From the NCBI GenBank assembly GCA_016713005.1, contig JADJPY010000016.1, positions 257,104 to 321,103 of the forward strand: a stretch of DNA of 64,000 nucleotides, read 5' to 3'. The stretch is from Ramlibacter sp. Lineage in GTDB: Bacteria; Pseudomonadota; Gammaproteobacteria; Burkholderiales; Burkholderiaceae_C. A model generated the notes under the pieces. It had not been told where the DNA came from. It saw only the letters and a program-made list of their open reading frames with translations, and did no database searches. The translations under genes were made by a program, and so were the position numbers. Positions 55,361-64,000 of this stretch are shown one piece after another. Within the stretch, counting starts at the first letter, position 1. Every line of letters begins with the position of its first letter.

Positions 55361-56532
55361 CCATGCCACCCCCGCCCGGGCGCTTCCTTCTGGTGCAGCA
55401 CCACCGGCACCAGCGCGGCTTTTACGACGTGGTGCTGGACTGGGTGGCCGTCAACCTGCCCGATGAGCTGTGGCGCTTTGACCTGCGTGAGCTGCCTGTG
55501 CGTCTGCCGCGCGACGGCGGCCACGTGGCCATGATCCCCTGGTTGCAGGACCCTGTGGAAGACTGGTCCATGACCGCCTGGCACCAGGCCATGGCGCTCA
55601 CCGGGCAGTGCGACGCCGCCGGCATTCCCGTCATCAACCGGGTGGAACGGCTGGCCCAGGCGGGCAAGGCCTGCGGCGCGCGACTGATGGCCAGCTGCGG
55701 GCTGCGCACCGCGCGCACCGTGCGCATCGACGATGTGGCCGCCTTCCGCCGGAATCTTGGCGGGCTGCCCCTGCCGCTGTTCGTGCGCGAAGACCTGGGC
55801 CACGGCGGGCCGATGCTGCGCGCCAACACGGCCGACGAGTTGCGCGCCCTGGACCTGTCCAAGCTGCGCAACCCCACTGCAGTCGAGCTGATCGACATGC
55901 CGGACCCGAGGGACGGCCTGTACCGCAAATACCGCTATCTGGTTGCCGGCCGGCTGGGCATGCCGCTTCACTTGCAGATCACGCCCAACTGGGTCACGCG
56001 CGGAGGCCAGCGCGTGTTCGACGACCGCACGCGCGACGAGGAACTGGCCTATGTCAACACCCCACATGCCGCGCTGGCGCCACTGCATGCGCAACTGCAC
56101 GCCGCCTGCCAGGCCATGGGGCTGGACTTCGTCGCATTTGACTATGGGCTGGACGCGCAGGGCCAAGCCGTGGTGTGGGAAGCCAATCCTTTTCCCTACC
56201 TGCACTTCGCCACGCGCCGCATGGTGTACCTGAACGACGCCTACCACCTCAGCATCGCGCTGATGCTGGCGCTCTACTACGAGCGCGCTGGCCTGCCGTT
56301 GCCCGAGCGTCTGGCGGTCTGGCTGGCCCGCAGCCCGCAGGTGCAGCCCGAGGTGGCGGCGCCCGCCGATGCGGCCGACCCCGGTCCCTTCGTCACGCCC
56401 CAGCCCGGTGCCCGCGGGGTCGAAAGCCCCGGCCGCCAACGCGCCCGCAACCTGCGCAACTGGCTGCGGCGCGCCAGCTGGCACCTGACTCAGGGCATCG
56501 CTTCGCGCAGGAGCACCAGCAAGCGGGCGTAG
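55357..56532 (+). CDS. ATP-grasp-like ligase of unknown substrate
   Basis: 391 residues with a strong GGAGG ribosome site. The central part shows an ATP-grasp pattern: LFVREDLGHGGPML (phosphate-lid region), KYRYLVAGRLGMPLHLQITP and the metal-ligand end GLDFVAFDYGLDAQGQ...VWEANPFPYLHF. The tail is Pro/Ala-rich and then basic. ATP-grasp enzymes join carboxylates to amines. The overlap with the glycosyltransferase gene suggests modification of a glycan or glycopeptide. The 3' end overlaps the convergent hydrolase gene by 43 bases. Confidence 0.65.
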   Translation: MTMPPPPGRFLLVQHHRHQRGFYDVVLDWVAVNLPDELWRFDLRELPVRLPRDGGHVAMIPWLQDPVEDWSMTAWHQAMALTGQCDAAGIPVINRVERLAQAGKACGARLMASCGLRTARTVRIDDVAAFRRNLGGLPLPLFVREDLGHGGPMLRANTADELRALDLSKLRNPTAVELIDMPDPRDGLYRKYRYLVAGRLGMPLHLQITPNWVTRGGQRVFDDRTRDEELAYVNTPHAALAPLHAQLHAACQAMGLDFVAFDYGLDAQGQAVVWEANPFPYLHFATRRMVYLNDAYHLSIALMLALYYERAGLPLPERLAVWLARSPQVQPEVAAPADAADPGPFVTPQPGARGVESPGRQRARNLRNWLRRASWHLTQGIASRRSTSKRA

Positions 56533-57332
56533 GCGTCGCGACGCGCCGCGGGGTTGGGGCCCACATGCACGCCCTGGCCGGGGTTCACGCCGTTGGGCAC
56601 ATCCTTGCGCACCCGCAGCGCGCCCACCGGGTTGTCAAAGTCGTGGTAGCTGTCCGGATAGACGTTGACCTCGGCGCCCACAGCCTGCCCCAGCTCGATG
56701 CAGGGGCCCGGCGGCGTCCAGTCGTCCTTCTCGCCCACCATGAGCGCCAGCCTCGTTGAAGGCCGGTAGCCACCCTTGCGCGCTGCGCTGCAGCCCGGGT
56801 AGAACGCCACGGCAAGTGCCGGCTTCTCCCTGGCCGCAGCCACATCGCGTCTGGTCAGATCGGTGGACGACAACACCGCGCTGCCGCCGTGCGACCAGCC
56901 CAGCAGCGCCACGCGATCCGGCTTTGCCCAGGGCTGGGCGGCCACCCAGGCCAAAGCGCCCAGCACGTCGACGCGGCGCTCGGTCTGGTCGATTCGGCGC
57001 TGGCCGATCTTTTGTGTGCACAGCTCGGTTTCGCCGCGTGGCGTCAGGCTGTCGGGGAACAGCACCGCATAGCCCTGAGCCACCAGCAAATCCGCCATGG
57101 CCTGGTGGCGGGCGTTCAGCTGGCCCTGGCGGGCGCCCGTGGTGGCGTACAGCCCGCCGCAGCCGTGCAACGCGATCACCGTCCCGCGCGGCGCGGCGGC
57201 GGGCTGGAAAAGCAAGCCCCTGATCGCCGTGCCGTCCAGGCTGCCAAAACTCACCCCAACGGGTTGCGCACCCGCTGCCAGGGCCGCTGCGGCCAGTTCA
57301 AGTGCAAAAAGTGCCCTCAGCCCCCGCCACAT
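56490..57332 (-). CDS. Exported dienelactone-hydrolase-family protein
   Basis: The 280-residue alpha/beta hydrolase has nucleophile S147 in LLGWSHGGS, a likely oxyanion stretch ALHGCGGLY, an acid in VGEKDDW and the histidine in SYHDFD. A short signal peptide (1-22, LFALELAAAALAAG) suggests periplasmic location. The first nine codons, including the ATG, lie in an antisense copy of the dispersed repeat (copy G). The real substrate is unknown; a general esterase is possible. Confidence 0.82.
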   Translation of the reverse strand: MWRGLRALFALELAAAALAAGAQPVGVSFGSLDGTAIRGLLFQPAAAPRGTVIALHGCGGLYATTGARQGQLNARHQAMADLLVAQGYAVLFPDSLTPRGETELCTQKIGQRRIDQTERRVDVLGALAWVAAQPWAKPDRVALLGWSHGGSAVLSSTDLTRRDVAAAREKPALAVAFYPGCSAARKGGYRPSTRLALMVGEKDDWTPPGPCIELGQAVGAEVNVYPDSYHDFDNPVGALRVRKDVPNGVNPGQGVHVGPNPAARRDAYARLLVLLREAMP

Positions 57333-57360
57333 ATGGCTACCCCGCTATTGTGTTGATAGC
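57306..57360 (+). repeat. 55-bp dispersed repeat, copy G (start of hydrolase gene)
   Basis: Starts AAAAAGTGCCCTCAGCCCCC and ends CCGCTATTGTGTTGATAGC on the plus strand. The hydrolase gene runs the other way and takes its ATG and first nine codons from the left half. The copy fills most of the gap between that gene and the alaS stop. Confidence 0.85.
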
Positions 57361-57401
57361 AATCTGGCCGCGTCGGACGAGTCGGGCTGGCAGACAGCGC
57401 C

Positions 57402-60026
<2,625 letters not shown>

Positions 60027-60103
60027 GTTTCGCGGGTGTGCCTTGCAGGCCGCGCCAGCCCGGGGCGGGTGACGCGCAAATGCTTGATTTGGTTGAACAT
60101 TCG

Positions 60104-60109
60104 ATTATA
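60104..60109 (-). promoter_or_regulatory. Candidate -10 box of the alaS promoter
   Basis: On the minus strand a consensus TATAAT is followed 78 bases later by the alaS ATG. No good -35 hexamer is seen at the usual spacing. The 196-base divergent region otherwise holds the gabD palindrome. Confidence 0.4.
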
Positions 60110-60180
60110 AGTTTGGGGGCTGGCTGTGCGTCCTGCTCCAGGGCCGTGCCCGACGCCCGCCACCCGAATCTGGCAAAATC

Positions 60181-60196
60181 ATTTAACAGGTTAAAT
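60181..60196. promoter_or_regulatory. Perfect palindrome ATTTAACAGGTTAAAT upstream of gabD
   Basis: A 7-2-7 perfect dyad begins 42 bases before the gabD ATG, in an otherwise GC-rich context. Its AT-rich arms suit a dimeric repressor of the MarR or GntR kind. No regulator gene is adjacent in the window. Confidence 0.55.
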
Positions 60197-60222
60197 AACG
60201 CCGACATTCCCCGGAGACCGCG

Positions 60223-61701
60223 ATGGACATGAAGACCTCCCCCCTGGCCCTGCTGAAGGACCCGACCCTGCTGAAGACCGACGCCCTGATCAACGGCCAA
60301 TGGCTGCCCGGCGCCAGCCGCTTTGACGTGCATGACCCCAGCAACGGCGTAAAACTGGCCGACGTGGCCAACCTTGGACCGGTGGAAGCCGAAGCGGCGA
60401 TTGCCGCCGCCAACGCCGCCTGGCCGGCATGGCGCTCCAAAACCGGCAAGGAGCGCAGCATCATCCTGCGCAAATGGTTTGACCTGCTGATGGCCAACCA
60501 GGAGGACTTGGGCCGCATCATGACGGCCGAGCAGGGCAAGCCCTTCGCCGAGGCCAGGGGCGAAGTGGCTTATGGCGCCAGCTTTGTGGAGTGGTACGCC
60601 GAGGAAGCCAAACGCACCAACGGCGAGACCCTGCCGCAGTTCGACAACAACCGCCGCCTGATGGTGATCCGCCAGCCCATTGGCGTCTGCGCCGCCATCA
60701 CGCCGTGGAACTTCCCCCTGGCGATGATCACCCGCAAGGTGGCCCCGGCGCTGGCCGCGGGCTGCCCCGTGGTCATCAAACCTGCCGAACTGACGCCACT
60801 GACGGCACTGGCCGCCGCCGAGCTGGCCATGCGCGCGGGCATTCCGGCGGGCGTGCTGAACCTGCTGACGGCCGACGGCGCCAACAGCATTGCCGTAGGC
60901 AAGGTGTTTTGCGCCAGCGACGTGGTGCGCCACATCAGCTTTACCGGCAGCACCGAGGTGGGCCGGATTTTGATGGCGCAAAGCGCGCCCACGGTCAAGA
61001 AGCTGGCGCTCGAATTGGGCGGCAACGCCCCCTTCATCGTGTTTGACGACGCCGACGTGGACAGCGCCGTCGAAGGCGCAATGGCCAGCAAGTACCGCAA
61101 CGCCGGCCAGACCTGCGTGTGTGCCAACCGCATCTATGTGCAGGACGGCGTGTACGACCAGTTCGTCGCCAAATTTGCCGCCAGGGTCAAGGCGCTGAAG
61201 GTGGGCAACGGCTTTGAAGACGGCGTGGTGCAGGGCCCGCTGATCGAAGACGCGGCGGTGGAAAAAGTGCAGCGCCACGTGGCGGACGCCGTGGCCAAAG
61301 GCGGCAAGGTGGTGGCCGGCGGCAAGAAGTTGCAGGGCCAGTTCTTCGAGCCCACCGTGGTGGCCGAGGCCACCGCCGACATGCTGTGCGCCCGCGAAGA
61401 AACCTTTGGCCCCTTCGCCCCGGTGTTCAAGTTCGAGACCGAGCAGGAAGCCATCGACGCCGCCAACAACACCGAGTTCGGCCTGGCCAGCTACTTCTAC
61501 AGCCGCGACGTGGGCCGCATCTTCCGCGTCGCCGAGGCACTGGAGTACGGCATGGTGGGCGTCAACGTGGGCATCATCGCCACCGAACATGTGCCCTTTG
61601 GCGGCGTCAAGCAAAGCGGCCTGGGCCGCGAGGGCTCCAGCCACGGCATGGACGAGTACCTGGAGATGAAGTACCTGTGCCTGGGGGACATCCTCCAGTA
61701 A
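60223..61701 (+). CDS. gabD: NADP-dependent succinate-semialdehyde dehydrogenase
   Basis: A 492-residue aldehyde dehydrogenase. Catalytic C298 is in NAGQTCVCANR and the general base E264 in LALELGGNAP. The PWNFPLAMITRK and FTGSTEVGR cofactor motifs are intact, and CVC is typical of GabD. It oxidises succinic semialdehyde to succinate in GABA-type catabolism. No gabT is nearby. A GGAG site precedes the ATG. Related glutarate-semialdehyde dehydrogenase activity is an alternative. Confidence 0.9.
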   Translation: MDMKTSPLALLKDPTLLKTDALINGQWLPGASRFDVHDPSNGVKLADVANLGPVEAEAAIAAANAAWPAWRSKTGKERSIILRKWFDLLMANQEDLGRIMTAEQGKPFAEARGEVAYGASFVEWYAEEAKRTNGETLPQFDNNRRLMVIRQPIGVCAAITPWNFPLAMITRKVAPALAAGCPVVIKPAELTPLTALAAAELAMRAGIPAGVLNLLTADGANSIAVGKVFCASDVVRHISFTGSTEVGRILMAQSAPTVKKLALELGGNAPFIVFDDADVDSAVEGAMASKYRNAGQTCVCANRIYVQDGVYDQFVAKFAARVKALKVGNGFEDGVVQGPLIEDAAVEKVQRHVADAVAKGGKVVAGGKKLQGQFFEPTVVAEATADMLCAREETFGPFAPVFKFETEQEAIDAANNTEFGLASYFYSRDVGRIFRVAEALEYGMVGVNVGIIATEHVPFGGVKQSGLGREGSSHGMDEYLEMKYLCLGDILQ

Positions 61702-61704
61702 CAG

Positions 61705-61728
61705 AAAAGCCACCGCGAGGTGGCTTTT
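61705..61728. terminator. Bidirectional intrinsic terminator between gabD and tRNA-Gly
   Basis: AAAA-GCCACC-GCGA-GGTGGC-TTTT: a 6-bp GC-rich stem with A/T tracts on both sides. It can end gabD transcription on the plus strand and tRNA transcription on the minus strand. Confidence 0.85.
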
Positions 61729-61735
61729 GCGCGTC

Positions 61736-61809
61736 TGGAGCGGGCGATGGGAATCGAACCCACGTCTTGAGCTTGGGAAGCTCAGGTCCTGCCATTGAAC
61801 GACGCCCGC
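61736..61809 (-). tRNA. tRNA-Gly (anticodon CCC)
   Basis: A 74-base cloverleaf on the minus strand with acceptor stem GCGGGCG/CGCCCGC, anticodon stem TGAGC/GCTCA around loop TTCCCAA (anticodon CCC), T-arm GTGGG-TTCGATT-CCCAT and an encoded CCA end. It reads GGG codons. Confidence 0.95.
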
Positions 61810-61821
61810 GGGACTGGTGGG

Positions 61822-61827
61822 ATTCTA
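61822..61827 (-). promoter_or_regulatory. Candidate -10 box of the tRNA-Gly promoter
   Basis: TAGAAT on the minus strand ends 12 bases before the tRNA 5' end, which suits a short leader. The -35 is weak. Confidence 0.4.
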
Positions 61828-61912
61828 ACGACTACTTTTGGGCGGCTTCGCTTCGCAGGCATGGCACGCATGCCGTAACCGCGCTGCCCGCTGCTTCTGC
61901 CCGCGACGCAAG

Positions 61913-61939
61913 TTGGCAGACAGGCGCGTTGAATACAAT
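61913..61939 (+). promoter_or_regulatory. Candidate promoter of the truncated exported-protein gene
   Basis: TTGGCA and TACAAT are separated by 15 bases, shorter than ideal, about 60 bases before the ATG at 62001. A GGAGG ribosome site precedes that ATG, so the 5' end of the gene looks intact. Confidence 0.35.
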
Positions 61940-62000
61940 TTGTAACGTTCGCGTTTCGCGTCTGGATGGTCCGGGCCTGCGCGCAACCGGAGGCACTTCA

Positions 62001-62209
62001 ATGACATATCACCTTCACACCGTTTCTGCCCTCTTGCTGGCTGCTGCCGGCACGGCTTTTGCCGCCGACTACCCGCCGCAGCTGGTAGGCACCTACGTGT
62101 ACGGCAAGGCCGCCACGGCCGAGGCCTGCAAGAACCCCGGCATCGTGATCGAGAAGCAGGCGCGATACAACGAAGTCGACGCCAGCTGCAAGGCCACCGC
62201 CGTCAAGGA
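62001..62209 (+). pseudogene. Truncated 5' part of an exported-protein gene
   Basis: A good ribosome site and a signal peptide (HTVSALLLAAAGTAFA) start a protein whose mature part reads YPPQLVGTYVYGKAATAEAC and later NEVDASCKATAVK. After about residue 69 the same frame runs into sequence matching an IS5-family transposase (EVFEELQREQVV). The original gene has therefore lost its 3' part at an insertion junction near 62209. The frame stays open to 62408, so a fusion peptide could be made, but it would not be functional. Family not identified. Confidence 0.65.
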
Positions 62210-62775
62210 AGTGTTCGAGGAGCTACAGCGTGAACAGGTGGTTGCGCATCCGCATCGAGGCGGTTTCGCTGGACTCCACCAGCATCAGGTCCACCCCGAC
62301 GCGTCACCGGGCGCGCTAAAAAAACGGCCCACAGTCCACCGGCAAGCCCGCGGCCGGATGGAACACCAAGGTTCCCGTGGTTGCCGCCGGATGCTCGAAC
62401 GGCAGTGACCTTCAGCCTGGCGCCCGGACAGGCGCATGACGCGCCAGGCAGGCAGCACTTCTGCAAAGCCCATGGGCCATAAGCCGGCCGATTCATCTAC
62501 TCATGGATCGCGCCTAGTGCAGGGACGAGACGCGCCAGTTGGCGCCGGACCTGGGGTCCGTCCGGTTGTTCCCCCGACACTGAACCGCCTTGACCCCTGG
62601 GGGAAGGCGACAGGGCCATGTACAGTAAGCGCGAAGTGAGGTCGAGAGGTTGTTCCGACGCGCCTGAAGGGGCTATCGCCGAATCTTCTCTCGGTTGGCG
62701 CTCGACGCGATGTTCCCGGACTCCTCAGCTTGACCTGGTTGCTGACGGTCTTCGTGGTTTGTGTTAACACGCCCA
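62210..62775 (+). mobile_element. Decayed IS5-family transposase remnant
   Basis: Fragments of one transposase appear in order but in all three frames: VFEELQREQ, RIRIEAVSLDSTSI, VHPDASPGALKK, NGPQSTGKPAAGWNTKV, ARTAVTFSLAPGQAHDAP, PVVPPTLNRLDPWGK, EVERLFRR, GYRRIFSR and a final CVNTP. This order matches the C-terminal DDE part of IS5-family (IS427-like) transposases as I remember them. At least five indels separate the blocks, and the N-terminal part is missing. A CAGTGC-AGG-GCACTG dyad at 62774-62788 may be near the element's end. It is inactive. Confidence 0.75.
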
Positions 62776-63504
62776 GTGCAGGGCACTGGATTCAGCAAGA
62801 CCGCCCCGACGATGTCACCGTGCCGTGACGGCGTGGATTGACGCCCTGTAGAGGGTAGAAGGGACCCTGACCAATGCAAACATCTTCGCTACACGAGATC
62901 AGCGTGCGTAGAACGGACTGGGGCGTCCGCCGCCACGCACAGTGGCACATGCCCAGTACGTCCTCGGAGAGCAAACAGACAATTGACTGCACCCCGTACT
63001 TCCACAGGTTTCCGGGGAGGTGCGACTCCCCAAGAGCAATGTCGTTGCGGATCGACGGCTTCTTCGGGCGCTCAACGCAATCCCCGGCACCGTCACAAGG
63101 CAGCTCATTGTGGGCGAGTCGCTAACTACCTGAGCGCCATATCCGTCTCGCGACGAAGAAGCGTTGGACAGGTGGTAAGTGACCGCGGAGGCTGGGTTCA
63201 TCTGAGGCACCGCATAACCGACCTTCGCCTTGAGTCGGTTCGTCTGGTTAGAGTTGACTTGGCCTGGTTGGATCAATTTGCTCGGGATCCAGAGATCCGG
63301 TTCTGGTGGCTGGCGGGAACGTGCAGCTTGCTCTCCCCGTCTGAATCCACAGCCATCCGGGGAGATGATTTTCTTGCGCGCGGAGGGCGACACCTATCAG
63401 CAGCCTTCGCGCGGCCATGACCGATGCTGACCGCGGACCCGCCTTCGTTTTCGGCGAACGACGTTGGGCCCGCGCTATTTCCTGAAGGAAGGATCGGAAA
63501 TCTG
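62776..63504. other. Unassigned 0.7-kb stretch without a convincing gene
   Basis: No frame has a good ribosome site, signal peptide or domain I recognise. The longest suggestive stretch is a minus-strand open frame from about 63121 to 62792 (109 codons, no start near its beginning), including RPKKPSIRNDIALGES and HLPGNLWKYGVQSIVCLL. A plus-strand frame near 63020-63120 (SNVVADRRLLRALNAIPGTV) also looks protein-like. Given the decay on both sides, this is probably remnant sequence. Confidence 0.4.
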
Positions 63505-64000
63505 ATGAAGGTGCGCTAGTAGCTGTGAAGCGTGTGGTGGACTAACGCGAAGGTCAAGTTCGTCAGCCCAGCGGGACGGGATGGGGTCGACATCGCGAAC
63601 GCGTAAAGATGAAGATGAACCCTTTCGAAGAGATTGCCTTAGAAGAGGCGAGTTCAGCTGAAGGAACAAGGCGTGGCGACCGGAAAGTCATCGGTTTTCC
63701 TCTGGCGATGCGAAGTGCCAGGAACGCTGCGCACCGCGATGGCCATTGGTGCCGGATCGAGGCATCCTCGTGGAAACCACCGAAGAACTTCAGCTTCTGG
63801 CGGTGGCCAACGCTCTTGAAGGCGCTGGTCGATAAGGGGCAGCCTCCCAGCCCAGATCCGCGGCAACAGGCGATCGATGACGATGCGAACCAGACCGGCC
63901 AGATGCTGGCGGCGCTCTGTTGATCTGCCTGTAAGCCACCTTCGCATCGGAGGTCGACGTGGCCGAGAACAAGGTCAATGTCACCCGCGAAGTGATGGCG
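63505..64000 (+). pseudogene. etfB: Frameshifted electron-transfer flavoprotein beta subunit (etfB) copy
   Basis: Blocks of EtfB occur in the right order but in different frames: MKV, LVAVKRVVD, NAKVKFVSPAG, DGVDIANA, KMKMNPFEEIALEEA, LRTAMAIGAG, RGILVETTEELQ, LKALVDK, QAIDDDANQTGQMLAAL and KVNVTREV at the window edge. At least five single or double-base indels and in-frame stops interrupt it. An intact EtfB is a core fatty-acid-oxidation electron carrier, so this is either a dead second copy or poor sequence. It continues beyond the window. Confidence 0.85.

Noticed and set aside
62652..62680. GGGGCTATCGCC as a repeat copy in the degraded zone
   Set aside because: It is explained by the transposase block GYRRIF and lacks the other repeat blocks.

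Overview
The window is high-GC, densely packed bacterial DNA. Its core gene order points to a betaproteobacterium of the Burkholderiales, most likely Comamonadaceae. The evidence is the run hfq-hflX-hflK-hflC-DUF2065-hisZ-purA, the run ndk-rlmN-pilW-rodZ-ispG-hisS-yfgM-bamB-der, and odhA(sucA)-odhB-lpdA-zapE. Genus cannot be decided from the sequence alone.

Layout. 1-6.2 kb: an SMP-30/strictosidine-synthase-like exported protein, a DUF2189 membrane protein, metC, a small exported protein, dbpA, arfB and small unknowns. 6.2-10.4 kb: a Na+/H+ antiporter flanked by two small membrane proteins, followed by a MASE1 histidine kinase/FixJ-type regulator pair. 10.4-12.4 kb: glf with an unassigned glycosyltransferase-like gene. 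12.4-31.98 kb: a long minus-strand block of housekeeping genes covering purine and histidine synthesis, the HflKC protease regulator, Hfq, ribosome GTPases, BamB, HisS, the isoprenoid enzyme IspG, RodZ, PilW, rRNA modification, Ndk and ScpB. 32-37.7 kb: bamD, a DinG/YoaA helicase, a PP2C phosphatase and zapE. 37.7-45.5 kb: the 2-oxoglutarate dehydrogenase genes and prpE. 45.6-56.5 kb: an FAD oxidoreductase, gluQRS, a giant DUF11 exported protein, trmB, a TPR-glycosyltransferase, a branched-chain-amino-acid-type binding protein and an uncharacterised glycosyltransferase/ATP-grasp gene pair. 56.5-61.8 kb: a dienelactone-hydrolase-like protein, alaS, gabD and tRNA-Gly(CCC). 61.8-64 kb: a degraded zone holding a truncated exported-protein gene, a frameshifted IS5-family transposase remnant, about 0.7 kb of unassigned sequence, and a heavily frameshifted etfB copy running off the window.

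The most unusual feature is a family of seven copies of a roughly 55-bp repeat. Both ends are conserved, including a terminal GCTAT-N7-ATAGC dyad, and the middle is variable. The copies sit inside or at the edges of genes. One forms most of the BamB signal peptide. One is an in-frame segment of GluQRS in the same reading frame. One lies in hisZ. One, read antisense, supplies the start codon and first nine residues of a hydrolase signal peptide. One carries the Shine-Dalgarno sequence of a phosphoribosyltransferase gene. One supplies part of the C-terminus of the first, partial gene. One is intergenic between dbpA and arfB. This resembles, by analogy only, the protein-coding palindromic elements of Rickettsia.
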